Source: JAJYLM01 sp964547905 (GTDB lineage Bacteria > JAMCPX01). Taken from it: a stretch of DNA of 64,000 nucleotides. Both the position numbers and the translations under genes were made by a program. Below, piece by piece: positions 43,112-51,720 of the stretch. The notes beneath the pieces are model-generated. The model made no database searches. It was not told where the DNA came from and worked only from the letters and a program-made list of their open reading frames with translations. The stretch's first letter is position 1. Each line of letters starts with the position of its first letter. The DNA lies in assembly GCA_964547905.1 (NCBI GenBank), contig CAZJPN010000036.1, positions 9,135 through 73,134 of the forward strand. Reading direction: 5' to 3'.

Positions 43112-43981
43112 ATGCAAATAAAGTGTCCTTATTGCGGCAACAGTTTCGACATAGACAATTTTGACAAACACAACATTACTTGTCCATCGTGCAAGCGTAC
43201 AATATTATCTGAATCTTTATCCAATACCACCCTCATGGGTATCAACAATGCACCGCAGCAAATTCCAAATGGTTTGAGGGTTTCCTTAACAGTGCTCGAA
43301 GGTAAGGATGTCGGTAAAACCGTTCTGGTTGATAAACCCGACTTTACCATAGGCCGTGAAAATGCGGATATGGTGTTGAATGATACCCAGGCATCGAGAA
43401 AGCATGCCCTTATACAACTCCATGACCGGAGGATTGTTCTGAAGGACCTCGACAGCACCAATGGCACATTTATAGGTACAAGGCAGATAAAAGAGGAAGA
43501 GTTGAAACATCTGGATGAGATTTCCATAGGGAATACAAGGCTGCTCATAACAATATTTGAAACCCCGGATACAATGCCGGAAGGTTCAGGCGGAACCATC
43601 CTCCTGAAAGACGAGGTATCTGTAGAAGGAACAACGCGCATCCAGAGACCGGATGATGTTGAATTCAAACTGCCTTACAAACAAAAGATATATCTTGATA
43701 TCATAGAGGGAATACAAAAAGGTAGCGTCTATGAATTTGCAAGCGGAAGGGTAGTTATAGGAAGAACGGATGGAGATCTTATTATGGACGACCCAAACAT
43801 TTCTAAAAAACATGCAGTTATCGAAACATGGTCAAGAGATACATATTTTATAAGAGACCTTGCAAGCACAAACGGAACGTATATCAATGGTCAGCGTATA
43901 ACAACAACGAAGATAAAAAACGGTGACATCATAACTGTTGGTAATACCAAACTCAGGCTAAGAGTGGAGAATGTACTGTAA
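43112..43981 (+). CDS. Zinc-ribbon protein with two FHA domains
   Basis: About 289 residues. The N-terminus has a four-cysteine zinc ribbon (CPYCGNSFDI, CPSCKRTIL). The first FHA domain spans about 50-145 (DFTIGRENADMVLNDTQAS, RKHALIQL, LKDLDSTNGTFI), the second about 190-289 (RVVIGRTDGDLIMDDPNIS, KKHAVIE, RDLASTNGTYINGQRI). FHA domains bind phosphothreonine, so both would read a partner phosphorylated by the kinase encoded immediately upstream. The start at 43112 is preferred to a GTG at 43103 because AAGAGGTGA lies five bases before it. A linker (GGTILLKDEVSVEGTTRI) between the domains is Thr-rich and a candidate for phosphorylation. Confidence 0.9.
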   Translation: MQIKCPYCGNSFDIDNFDKHNITCPSCKRTILSESLSNTTLMGINNAPQQIPNGLRVSLTVLEGKDVGKTVLVDKPDFTIGRENADMVLNDTQASRKHALIQLHDRRIVLKDLDSTNGTFIGTRQIKEEELKHLDEISIGNTRLLITIFETPDTMPEGSGGTILLKDEVSVEGTTRIQRPDDVEFKLPYKQKIYLDIIEGIQKGSVYEFASGRVVIGRTDGDLIMDDPNISKKHAVIETWSRDTYFIRDLASTNGTYINGQRITTTKIKNGDIITVGNTKLRLRVENVL

Positions 43982-44156
43982 TTAAATCATGCTGTCCGTA
44001 GAATACATCTTAACGTAGTTGGGTTCGTGTAGTATACTTGACAATCTCAAAGAGATATTCAATAAGATTTATAATACTGTATCCAAGAGCAGGATTGTTT
44101 TATTCTCATACTGAAGTGGTAAAAAATCATAAAAGCGGGAACAGGCTGAATATTAT

Positions 44157-44699
44157 ATGAATATAGGAGAGATTCCGAAAGAAGGAAAAAAATTAAATAT
44201 AAAAAAAGACAACACATGGTTTATGAGCATGGTTGGTGATTCAGATATTGATGTGGAATCTCTTTATGGTGACCTGATATCCAAAATCGATATACACATG
44301 CAGTACACGAAATCTGTTGTCATAAATGGCAGTGTGCAAGCCGATGTTGTCGTGAGGTGTGTAAAGTGTCTACAGTTATTTCATCAAGTTATAGACAATA
44401 ACTTTTCTGTAGTGCTTGAGCCTTATGAGGCTTCAGCACCTACAAAGCATGCTATAGTAAAAACTGAGCTTGAGGCTGAATTCTATGTTAATGACGAATT
44501 CGATCCCGAAGCTGTTGTTTTTGAACAGATAATGCTTAGTTTACCAATGTATCCTTTATGTAAACCCGACTGTAAAGGGTTGTGCCCATACTGTGGTATT
44601 AATCTGAATGAAAATCCGGAACATAAATGTTATAAAAATATGAAAAACAATTCCTTAAGAAATCAATTAGAAAAGATAAAAAATATAACGAAGGAGTAA
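44157..44699 (+). CDS. yceD: DUF177/YceD-family protein
   Basis: A 180-residue protein of the YceD (DUF177) family, found beside rpmF in nearly all bacteria and implicated in 23S rRNA and ribosome maturation in plants and bacteria. The conserved VVVRCVKCLQLF segment and the C-terminal cysteine cluster CKPDCKGLCPYCGINLN are visible. A Shine-Dalgarno is poor. It sits two bases upstream of rpmF and heads the lipid operon. The 175-base gap before it shows no gene; a TTGACA at 44038 lacks a good -10. Confidence 0.9.
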   Translation: MNIGEIPKEGKKLNIKKDNTWFMSMVGDSDIDVESLYGDLISKIDIHMQYTKSVVINGSVQADVVVRCVKCLQLFHQVIDNNFSVVLEPYEASAPTKHAIVKTELEAEFYVNDEFDPEAVVFEQIMLSLPMYPLCKPDCKGLCPYCGINLNENPEHKCYKNMKNNSLRNQLEKIKNITKE

Positions 44700-44701
44700 A
44701 T

Positions 44702-44884
44702 ATGGCACAGCCTAAGAGAAAACATTCAAAATCAAGGACAGGGAAAAGAAGGTCAAGCCACAAGCTGAGCGCCCCCTCACTTGTTGCATGTCCAAGGTGT
44801 CACCAGCTTATGAAACCGCATCATATCTGCCCTACATGCGGTTATTATGCCGGTAAAGAGGTAGTAGAGGTAAAGGAAATATAA
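44702..44884 (+). CDS. rpmF: 50S ribosomal protein L32
   Basis: A 60-residue L32: basic start (AQPKRKHSKSRTGKRRSSHK), the ribosomal helix, and a zinc-binding pair of cysteine motifs (CPRCHQLM and CPTCGYY). A GGAG precedes the ATG. It lies between yceD and plsX, the usual order. Confidence 0.96.
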   Translation: MAQPKRKHSKSRTGKRRSSHKLSAPSLVACPRCHQLMKPHHICPTCGYYAGKEVVEVKEI

Positions 44885-44890
44885 ACAAAT

Positions 44891-45904
44891 ATGAAAGTAG
44901 CGCTTGATGCTTTTGGCAGCGATCTCTGTCCAGGCGTAGAAATAAAAGCCGCGAATGAGGCAGTAAAACAAGGAATAGATGTAATACTTGTTGGGGACAA
45001 AAAGAAACTGAGCGGTATAAATAGCGGTGTTGAAATCGTTCAGGCAGACGATGTTATTTCAATGGACGAGTCTCCTGCAAACGCTTTAAGGAAGAAAAAA
45101 AATGCATCCATGAGGGTGGCAATAGACCTTGTAGGCAGCGGGAAAGCGGATGCTGTCATAAGTGCCGGCAATTCAGGAGCAATGATGGCACTTTCAATGT
45201 TTGTACTTCACAAGCTACCCGGTGTTTATAGACCTGCTATAGTGGGTGTGCTTCCAAGTTACCGCGGCTATACAATTTTTATAGATATGGGTGCAAACGT
45301 TGACTGCAAGCCTCATTACCTTCGCCAGTTTGCAATCATGGGAAGTGTTTATGCAAAAAAACTTTTTAACCTTTCGAACCCATCGGTAGGGCTTCTCAGT
45401 AACGGCGAGGAAGAGGGAAAAGGCAACGAACTTACGTTTCTTACAAACGAGCTCCTGAAAAAAAGTTCTGTAAACTATAAGGGGTTTGTCGAAGGTAAGG
45501 ACATATATATGGGCGATATCGATGTAATCGTTGCCGACGGCTTTGTAGGCAACACAGTGCTGAAGGCAAGCGAAGGCATTGCGGAAATGGTAACAAAGAT
45601 ACTGAAGGACAGTTTTAAAGCATCGCCGATAAGTATGCTTGGATACCTGTTTTCAAGGGGTGCTTTTAATAGATTGAAGAAACGTATTGATTATGCGGAG
45701 TATGGGGGGGCGCCTCTTATAGGGGTAAATGGACTCGCTGTAATAACGCATGGACGTTCGAACGAAAAAGCGATACTGAATGCAATAAAGTTATCGAAAA
45801 GGTTCTATGATACAAAGTTGAACGATGCAATAATAAAAGAATTGAATAATAATATCACGATTGAAGACAATTTGAATGAAAAGGTTTACGAAGAGACAAA
45901 ATAG
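44891..45904 (+). CDS. plsX: Phosphate acyltransferase PlsX
   Basis: A 337-residue enzyme that makes acyl-phosphate from acyl-ACP for phosphatidic acid synthesis by PlsY. The start MKVALDAFGSDLCPGVEIKA, the conserved ISAGNSGAMMALSMF, FIDMGANVDCKP, GLLSNGEEEGKG and DVIVADGFVGNTVLKASEG match PlsX. The C-terminus GGAPLIGVNGLAVITHGRS is typical. It is six bases upstream of fabD; the fabH gene that usually separates these is absent. Confidence 0.96.
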   Translation: MKVALDAFGSDLCPGVEIKAANEAVKQGIDVILVGDKKKLSGINSGVEIVQADDVISMDESPANALRKKKNASMRVAIDLVGSGKADAVISAGNSGAMMALSMFVLHKLPGVYRPAIVGVLPSYRGYTIFIDMGANVDCKPHYLRQFAIMGSVYAKKLFNLSNPSVGLLSNGEEEGKGNELTFLTNELLKKSSVNYKGFVEGKDIYMGDIDVIVADGFVGNTVLKASEGIAEMVTKILKDSFKASPISMLGYLFSRGAFNRLKKRIDYAEYGGAPLIGVNGLAVITHGRSNEKAILNAIKLSKRFYDTKLNDAIIKELNNNITIEDNLNEKVYEETK

Positions 45905-45910
45905 ATTGTT

Positions 45911-46846
45911 ATGAAGATAGCATTTATATTTCCAGGGCAGGGTTCTCAGTTCGTCGGTATGGGTAAAGAACTCTATGATAAGTATGAAATCGTAAGGGAG
46001 TACTACGACAGGGCGGACAAAAAGCTCGGGATAGAATTAAAAAGGCTGATGTTTGAAGGGCCAAAAGAGGAATTAACGCTTACCTATAACGCACAACCCG
46101 CAATACTGACCATGAGTGTTGCCGTTTGTAAACTCATCCAATCGAAGATCGGCATAGAACCTATTATGTGTATGGGGCACAGTGTAGGGGAATACAGCGC
46201 TCTTACCGCTGCATCTGCAATAGAGTTCGAAGATGCCGTATATGCAGTTAGGAGAAGAGGTGAAGCCATGCAAGCGGCGGTCAAACCGGGACAGGGAACA
46301 ATGGCCGCTGTTATAGGAATCGATGAATCTAAAATAAAAGAAATTTTAACGCATGTTCAGGCCGATACAGGCGCAATAGCTGAGGTAGCAAATTATAACA
46401 GTAATGACCAGATAGTGATATCCGGGCATACCATTGCAGTGGATTATGCAATAGATCTGCTCCGTTCGCAGGGGGCAAGGTTTGTAAAAAAACTGGACGT
46501 AAGCGCTCCTTTTCATTCAAGTCTAATGGAGCCTGCTGTTTCTGAAATGAAGCAAGTATTGAATGGTATAAAATTCGGCAGTATGGTTTATCCTGTAATA
46601 TTCAATGTCGATGCAACGGTGCATCCATCGGACGACGTTATAAATATGCTTTTGAAACAACTCGTAAGCCCTGTTAAATGGGTTGATACGATGGTATACG
46701 CTATTCAGCATGGGGTGGATACATTTATAGAGATAGGACCTGGTAAGGTTTTAACCGGACTCGCTAAAAGAATAAACAACTCTCTAAGATTGTTTAATGT
46801 AAATGATCCTGCTACGCTTGAACAATTAAATGTACTTATACAGTAA
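45911..46846 (+). CDS. fabD: Malonyl-CoA-ACP transacylase
   Basis: A 311-residue transacylase loading malonyl onto ACP. FPGQGSQFVGMGKEL opens the fold, the nucleophilic Ser is in MGHSVGEYSALTAA, the catalytic His is in DVSAPFHSSLM, and IEIGPGKVLTGLAKRI ends it. No fusion is visible. Three bases separate it from fabG. Confidence 0.96.
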   Translation: MKIAFIFPGQGSQFVGMGKELYDKYEIVREYYDRADKKLGIELKRLMFEGPKEELTLTYNAQPAILTMSVAVCKLIQSKIGIEPIMCMGHSVGEYSALTAASAIEFEDAVYAVRRRGEAMQAAVKPGQGTMAAVIGIDESKIKEILTHVQADTGAIAEVANYNSNDQIVISGHTIAVDYAIDLLRSQGARFVKKLDVSAPFHSSLMEPAVSEMKQVLNGIKFGSMVYPVIFNVDATVHPSDDVINMLLKQLVSPVKWVDTMVYAIQHGVDTFIEIGPGKVLTGLAKRINNSLRLFNVNDPATLEQLNVLIQ

Positions 46847-46848
46847 TT

Positions 46849-47595
46849 ATGGGTTATAATTTTTCAGATAAAATCGCCTTCGTGACAGGTGGGACAAGAG
46901 GCATAGGCAAGTCTATAACGGAAAGACTGCTCGCATACAATGCCACCGTTATTATTGCCTACAGCGCTTCTCAGAAGGATGCAGACGCAATGTGCAGAAT
47001 GGCCGGGGCAGAAGGCAAGAAACTGCATGCATTGAAGTGTAATGTTGCAGACTCATCCGAGGTTAAGGCCACCTTTGATTACATAGAGAAGAATTTTGCC
47101 CGTCTTGATTTCCTCGTTAACAATGCGGGTATTACAAATGATGGTCTTGTGTTGCGCATGAGTGATGAGCAGTGGCTGAATGTTATCACTACCGACCTCA
47201 ACGGAGTGTTCTACTGCACAAGAGCGGCATTGAAGTTTATGTTGAAGCAGAAATATGGAAGGATTGTTAATATTTCATCCGTTGTAGGCATGATAGGCAA
47301 TGCAGGACAGGCGAATTATGCCGCTGCAAAGGCAGGCGTAATAGGGTTTTCGAAATCTGTTGCAAAAGAGATGGGCAGAAGAAATATACTCATTAATACT
47401 GTGGCTCCGGGTTATATTGAAACGGACATGGTTTCTGGTATACCCGAGGCTATGAAGTCGCGCATGCTCGAAACTATACCGCTGGGGCGGTATGGCAATA
47501 CGTATGATGTGGCAAATGTTGTATGCTTTTTACTCTCGGATGATGCCGGGTATATAAATGGATCGGTTGTGGATGTTAACGGAGGCATGTATTAG
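46849..47595 (+). CDS. fabG: 3-oxoacyl-ACP reductase
   Basis: A 248-residue classical SDR. NADPH site VTGGTRGIGKSI, NNAGITNDGL, catalytic Ser-Tyr-Lys in VNISSVVGMIGNAG and ANYAAAKAGVIGF, and PGYIETDMV. It performs the first reductive step of fatty-acid elongation. It is followed by a 210-base gap with inverted-repeat element D and the acpP promoter, so acpP may be separately expressed. Confidence 0.95.
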   Translation: MGYNFSDKIAFVTGGTRGIGKSITERLLAYNATVIIAYSASQKDADAMCRMAGAEGKKLHALKCNVADSSEVKATFDYIEKNFARLDFLVNNAGITNDGLVLRMSDEQWLNVITTDLNGVFYCTRAALKFMLKQKYGRIVNISSVVGMIGNAGQANYAAAKAGVIGFSKSVAKEMGRRNILINTVAPGYIETDMVSGIPEAMKSRMLETIPLGRYGNTYDVANVVCFLLSDDAGYINGSVVDVNGGMY

Positions 47596-47607
47596 GAACG
47601 GAATAAA

Positions 47608-47739
47608 CCCCGTTAGAAAGGACGTGGCTTTAAACAGCGCCCTTTCTATAAGGAATTTAAAAATTATCATAGTACCCCCGCCGTTCTACCAAAGGCGGAT
47701 CAGTCCTATGGCTAAAAATGACGGTGCTTTCTAACGGGG
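47608..47739 (+). repeat. Promoter-associated inverted-repeat element, copy D
   Basis: The longest and best-preserved copy: left arm CCCCGTTAGAAAG (47608-47620) and exactly complementary right arm CTTTCTAACGGGG (47727-47739), about 105 bases apart. The interior includes a second CTTTCTA (47642-47648) and TTTAAAAATTATC shared with copy C. It ends seven bases before the acpP -35 box. Confidence 0.8.
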
Positions 47740-47746
47740 TAAAAAG

Positions 47747-47775
47747 TTACAGACTGGGGAAAAATTTGATATCAT
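47747..47775 (+). promoter_or_regulatory. Probable acpP promoter
   Basis: TTACAG (47747-47752), 17 bases and TATCAT (47770-47775). The leader is about 25 bases and carries AAGGAGG, so acpP is normally leadered. Confidence 0.45.
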
Positions 47776-47805
47776 ATATGTTAATTTAAAAAAGGAGGAT
47801 ACATT

Positions 47806-48045
47806 ATGTCGCTTGAAAAAAAAGTAAGGGAGCTTATAGCGGATCGCCTAAAATTGGATATTGAGCAGGTTCAGCCGAGTTCGAAGTTTATAGAGGATCT
47901 TGGAGCGGATTCGCTCGATATTGTGGAGATGATCATGCAGATGGAAGAAGACTTCGGTATAACAATACCGGATGAGGACGCGGAGAAGATAAAGACCGTG
48001 GGTGATGCTATATCATATCTAAAATCTCAGGGTGTGAATGACTAA
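47806..48045 (+). CDS. acpP: Acyl carrier protein
   Basis: A 79-residue ACP. The phosphopantetheine serine is in LGADSLDIVEMIMQMEEDF, and the acidic four-helix pattern is complete. A strong AAAGGAGG precedes the ATG. It overlaps fabF by eight bases. Very acidic composition is typical. Confidence 0.97.
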   Translation: MSLEKKVRELIADRLKLDIEQVQPSSKFIEDLGADSLDIVEMIMQMEEDFGITIPDEDAEKIKTVGDAISYLKSQGVND

Positions 48046-49282
48046 GAAAAGGGTTGTAATTACAGGGCTTGGAACTGTCAATCCACTTGCAAACGAGGTA
48101 GAGAAAACATGGGCTGCTTTATTGAATGGCGGATCGGGTATTGATCGTATAACCCGTTTTGCACCCGACCAGTACGAGGTACAGATAGCAGGTGAGGTTA
48201 AGGGTTTCAACCCCGAAGACTTTATAGAAAAAAGGGACATAAAAAAGATGTCACTGTTCATACATTATGCAGTGGCATCAGCTATAATGGGTTACAAAGA
48301 CAGCGGCTTGTCCGATCAGCACGTTAATAAGGAAATGATGGGCGTTATAATAGGCAGCGGCATGGGAGGACTCGAGAGTATAGAATACTACCACGGAGCG
48401 CTGTTAAAAGGAGGCGGCAGGAAAATATCGCCATTCTTTATACCTATGACTATAGGGAACATGGCATCGGGTTATGTCGCTATAAAGTTCGGTGCAATGG
48501 GTCCTAATCTATGTATAACAACGGCGTGTGCATCGGGTGCCCATTCAATAGGAGAGGCGTACAGATATATACAGAACGGATTGGCAGAGGTTGTTTTTGC
48601 TGGTGGAGGTGAATCAACCATAACTCCGCTCGCACTGGCAGGGTTTGCCAATATGAAGGCACTGTCTTCGCAGAATGATAATCCCAGGCGTGCATCGAGA
48701 CCTTTTGATCTGAACAGGGATGGATTTGTTATGGGAGAAGGTGCCGGCATACTTATACTTGAGTCTTATGAACATGCAAAAGCAAGAGGTGCAAGGATTT
48801 ATGCGGAGATTATAGGTTATGGTGCCAACGGGGATGCTTATCATATAACAGCGCCATCGCCTGAAGGTAAAGGTGCCGTACAGTGTATGAATAAGGCTAT
48901 AAAGGATGCGGGTATCAGCCTTCAAGAAGTAGACTATATAAATGCACACGGAACTTCGACGAAGTATAATGATCAGGTAGAAACACTTGCCATAAAAACT
49001 GTTTTTGCAGAACATGCTTACAAACTATTTGTTAGTTCCACAAAAGGGGCAACAGGCCATCTTCTTGGTGCAGCTGGTGCTGTGGAAGCCATTTTTACCG
49101 TGCTTGCACTGTACAATGGCGTAATACCGCCGACCATCAATTATGAAACACCGGATCCGGAATGCGATCTCAACTATGTACCCAATCTTCCGATTAAGAA
49201 GGACATAAAAGTTGGGATGTCGAATTCATTCGGATTTGGGGGAACCAATGCAGTGCTTCTATTTAAGAAGGTGGAAGATTGA
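48038..49282 (+). CDS. fabF: 3-oxoacyl-ACP synthase II
   Basis: A 414-residue condensing enzyme extending acyl-ACP with malonyl-ACP. KRVVITGLGTVNPL opens it; the active-site Cys is in ITTACASGAHSIGEA, the two histidines are in NAHGTSTKYND and GATGHLLGAAGAVE, and SFGFGGTNAVLLF ends it. It overlaps rpiB-glyA by four bases. With no fabH in the cluster, the initiating condensation must be done by a gene elsewhere. Confidence 0.97.
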   Translation: MTKKRVVITGLGTVNPLANEVEKTWAALLNGGSGIDRITRFAPDQYEVQIAGEVKGFNPEDFIEKRDIKKMSLFIHYAVASAIMGYKDSGLSDQHVNKEMMGVIIGSGMGGLESIEYYHGALLKGGGRKISPFFIPMTIGNMASGYVAIKFGAMGPNLCITTACASGAHSIGEAYRYIQNGLAEVVFAGGGESTITPLALAGFANMKALSSQNDNPRRASRPFDLNRDGFVMGEGAGILILESYEHAKARGARIYAEIIGYGANGDAYHITAPSPEGKGAVQCMNKAIKDAGISLQEVDYINAHGTSTKYNDQVETLAIKTVFAEHAYKLFVSSTKGATGHLLGAAGAVEAIFTVLALYNGVIPPTINYETPDPECDLNYVPNLPIKKDIKVGMSNSFGFGGTNAVLLFKKVED

Positions 49283-50979
49283 AGATCGCTATTGCTTCCG
49301 ATCACGCCGGGCTTGATTTAAAAAAAGAGATTCTAAAGTTTTTAGAGAACAAAAAGATTGAAGTAATCGATCTTGGAACTTATTCAGAGACATCTGTGGA
49401 TTATCCTGATTACGCTGAAAAGGTCGCCGATGCCATAATAAGCAACCGGGCAGAAAAAGGGATACTTGTGTGTGGCACAGGCATCGGTATGTCCATATCT
49501 GCAAATAAAAAGAAGGGCATTATTGCAGCCCTTGTTTACAGTGATTATACCGCGGAGATGGCGGCCAGACATAATAAGGCTAATGTCATTGCACTCGGTG
49601 GCAGGACAATGGAGAAAGATGACGCATTGAGATATATAGATATATGGATGAATGCAGCATTTGAAGGCGGGAGGCATGAGCAAAGAATAAAGAAGATCTT
49701 TGATATGGAAAACATCGGAAAGGAGAAGAATTTCATGAATAATTTGAAACAAACGGATATAGAGGTTTATAATGCAATCGTTGCCGAAGTAAAGAGGCAG
49801 CAGAACACGCTTGAACTCATCGCTTCCGAGAATATCGTCAGTAGGGCTGTACTCGAAGCAATGGGCAGTGTGATGACAAACAAGTATGCTGAAGGATATC
49901 CGGGCAAGAGGTACTATGGCGGCTGTGAGAATATGGATACCGTAGAGCAGCTTGCAATGGACAGGGCAAAGGCTTTGTTTGGTGCTGACTACGTAAATGT
50001 CCAGCCGCATTCTGGGGCTCAGGCAAACATGGCTGTTTACTTTGCCTTCTTGAATTACGGGGACACAATAATGGGTATGAACCTTTCACATGGGGGACAT
50101 CTTACTCATGGCAGCCCTGTAAATTTTTCCGGCAAATTTTACAAAGTAATACCCTATGGTGTGCGTAAGGATACAAAAACCATTGATTACGAGGAACTCG
50201 AGAGACTTGCAATGGAACACAAACCAAAGTTGATCATTGCAGGTGCATCAGCCTATCCAAGAACCATTGACTTTAAACGTTTTTCTGAGATTGCAAAGGC
50301 TTGTGGAGCATATTTGATGGTTGATATGGCGCATATTGCAGGTCTTATTGCAGCGGGTCTGCATTCAAGCCCTGTTCCATGGTCTGATTTTGTTACAACA
50401 ACGACACACAAAACACTGCGGGGTCCGAGAGGCGGCGTGGTTATGAGTAAATCCCAGTACGAGAAGCAGCTCAAATCACAGGTATTCCCGGGTATGCAGG
50501 GAGGGCCTCTTATGCATGTCATATCAGCCAAGGCAGTTGCTTTCAAAGAAGCACTGTCGGATGACTTCAAACTGTACCAAAAGCAGATTATCCTCAATGC
50601 AGCCAGACTTTCCGATGAAATGAAACAGAGAGGGTTTGATATTGTATCCGGCGGTACGGACACGCATTTGTTTCTTGTGGATGTTTCCTCAAAGGGCCTA
50701 ACAGGCAAGGACGCGGAAAAAACACTTGAGAAAGCCGGTATTACGGTTAACAAAAATGCAATTCCGTTCGATGAAAAGCCTCCCGCAGTGACAAGCGGTT
50801 TAAGGATAGGGACACCCGCGGTTACCACCCGGGGCATGGGTGAGAAAGAAATGGTACTCATAGCCCAGTACATCGATGATGCACTGAAAAGCATGAACAA
50901 CGAAACAACGCTCGTGGAGATAAAACAGAAGGTAATCAAACTGTGCAGTAATTTCCCGATATACAGCAATATGATTTAA
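49279..50979 (+). CDS. rpiB-glyA: In-frame fusion of ribose-5-phosphate isomerase B and serine hydroxymethyltransferase
   Basis: One open frame of 566 residues. Residues 1-147 are RpiB (IASDHAGLDLKKEI, DYPDYAEKVA, CGTGIGMSISANK with the catalytic Cys, and HNKANVIALGGR). After a short linker (FDMENIGKEKNF) residues 153-566 are a complete GlyA: TLELIASENIVSRAV, NKYAEGYPGKRYYGG, VQPHSGAQANMAVY, MVDMAHIAGLIAAG, TTTHKTLRGPRGG (PLP lysine) and SGLRIGTPAVTTRG. No stop separates them. An internal AAGGAG nine bases before an in-frame ATG (49735) could also start a separate GlyA. RpiB links ribulose and ribose 5-phosphates; GlyA makes glycine and one-carbon units. It overlaps fabF and is followed by nrdR. 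Confidence 0.9.
   Translation: MKIAIASDHAGLDLKKEILKFLENKKIEVIDLGTYSETSVDYPDYAEKVADAIISNRAEKGILVCGTGIGMSISANKKKGIIAALVYSDYTAEMAARHNKANVIALGGRTMEKDDALRYIDIWMNAAFEGGRHEQRIKKIFDMENIGKEKNFMNNLKQTDIEVYNAIVAEVKRQQNTLELIASENIVSRAVLEAMGSVMTNKYAEGYPGKRYYGGCENMDTVEQLAMDRAKALFGADYVNVQPHSGAQANMAVYFAFLNYGDTIMGMNLSHGGHLTHGSPVNFSGKFYKVIPYGVRKDTKTIDYEELERLAMEHKPKLIIAGASAYPRTIDFKRFSEIAKACGAYLMVDMAHIAGLIAAGLHSSPVPWSDFVTTTTHKTLRGPRGGVVMSKSQYEKQLKSQVFPGMQGGPLMHVISAKAVAFKEALSDDFKLYQKQIILNAARLSDEMKQRGFDIVSGGTDTHLFLVDVSSKGLTGKDAEKTLEKAGITVNKNAIPFDEKPPAVTSGLRIGTPAVTTRGMGEKEMVLIAQYIDDALKSMNNETTLVEIKQKVIKLCSNFPIYSNMI
49720..49737 (+). promoter_or_regulatory. Internal ribosome-binding site before the glyA part
   Basis: AAGGAG (49720-49725), nine bases, then ATG (49735) at residue 153 of the fused frame, exactly where GlyA homologs normally begin. 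Free GlyA might therefore be made as well as the fusion. Confidence 0.55.
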
Positions 50980-50982
50980 AAA

Positions 50983-51480
50983 ATGAAATGCCCTAAATGC
51001 GGATACATTGATACATCCGTTATAGATTCAAGAATGTCGAAAGACGGCCTTGCCATAAGAAGACGCAGGGAGTGTCCAAAATGCAATTCTCGTTTTACAA
51101 CGTACGAACGCGTGGAAAACATGGTCCCCATGGTCATAAAAAAGGACAACAGAAGGGAATTATTCGACAGACAAAAGATCAAACAGGGGCTTTTGAAGGC
51201 ATGTGAAAAAAGACCGATAAGCATGGACACCATAGAAAAGGTTGTGGATCGTATAGCAAAAAAATACGAGGATGCCGCAGAAAAGGAAATAGCGGCAAGC
51301 GACATCGGCGCAGAGATCATGGCCGAACTTAAGGAGCTTGATAAGGTCGCCTATGTAAGGTTTGCCTCTGTGTACCGCGATTTTAAGGATATCAGCGAGT
51401 TTATGGACGAGTTGAAAGGACTGCTGAAAACCAAGCTGACACCAAAAGAAAGCAACAAAACTAAAAAATCACGCAAATAA
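50983..51480 (+). CDS. nrdR: Transcriptional repressor NrdR
   Basis: A 165-residue regulator of ribonucleotide reductase genes. It has an N-terminal zinc ribbon (MKCPKCGYIDTSVIDSR and RRRECPKCNSRFTTYER) and an ATP-cone (PMVIKKDNRRELFDRQKI, IEKVVDRIAKKYED) that reads dATP/ATP. It lies three bases after glyA, a common order in deltaproteobacteria. The C-terminus is Lys-rich. NrdR boxes cannot be judged here. Confidence 0.95.
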   Translation: MKCPKCGYIDTSVIDSRMSKDGLAIRRRRECPKCNSRFTTYERVENMVPMVIKKDNRRELFDRQKIKQGLLKACEKRPISMDTIEKVVDRIAKKYEDAAEKEIAASDIGAEIMAELKELDKVAYVRFASVYRDFKDISEFMDELKGLLKTKLTPKESNKTKKSRK

Positions 51481-51504
51481 TCCTCTTCTGATTATGGACA
51501 AAAT

Positions 51505-51720
51505 ATGAATATTAAAAGTAAAGTAATTAACGGAAAACGGTTTATCTATGGCAGAGGAACACCCGCTGAAGTTGAGCGTCTCAATGTGGAGAAAAATTTT
51601 GATGATGTTCTGGACCGTCTGTATGCGATAAAACGCTCTGTATACTACTTGTTCAATGTGAAGGATGCCATGAAAGTAAAAAGGAAAATGCATGGGAAAA
51701 GAAAAGCAGTACGAGAATGA
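51505..51720 (+). CDS. Small basic protein paired with the nucleotidyltransferase-fold gene
   Basis: A 71-residue frame MNIKSKVINGKRFIYGRGT...VRE, strongly basic and possibly helical in its second half (NFDDVLDRLYAIKRSVYYLF). No family is recognised. Its last 29 bases overlap the start of the nucleotidyltransferase-fold gene, suggesting a two-gene cassette. ATATGAATATT-type AT-rich sequence precedes it, with no strong Shine-Dalgarno. It could be a partner or antitoxin-like protein, but nothing shows this directly. Confidence 0.5.
   Translation: MNIKSKVINGKRFIYGRGTPAEVERLNVEKNFDDVLDRLYAIKRSVYYLFNVKDAMKVKRKMHGKRKAVRE

Noticed and set aside
44038..44075. TTGACA at 44038 as the promoter of the yceD operon
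   Set aside because: No convincing -10 occurs at 15-19 bases; the nearest AT-rich hexamers are misplaced, so it was not called.
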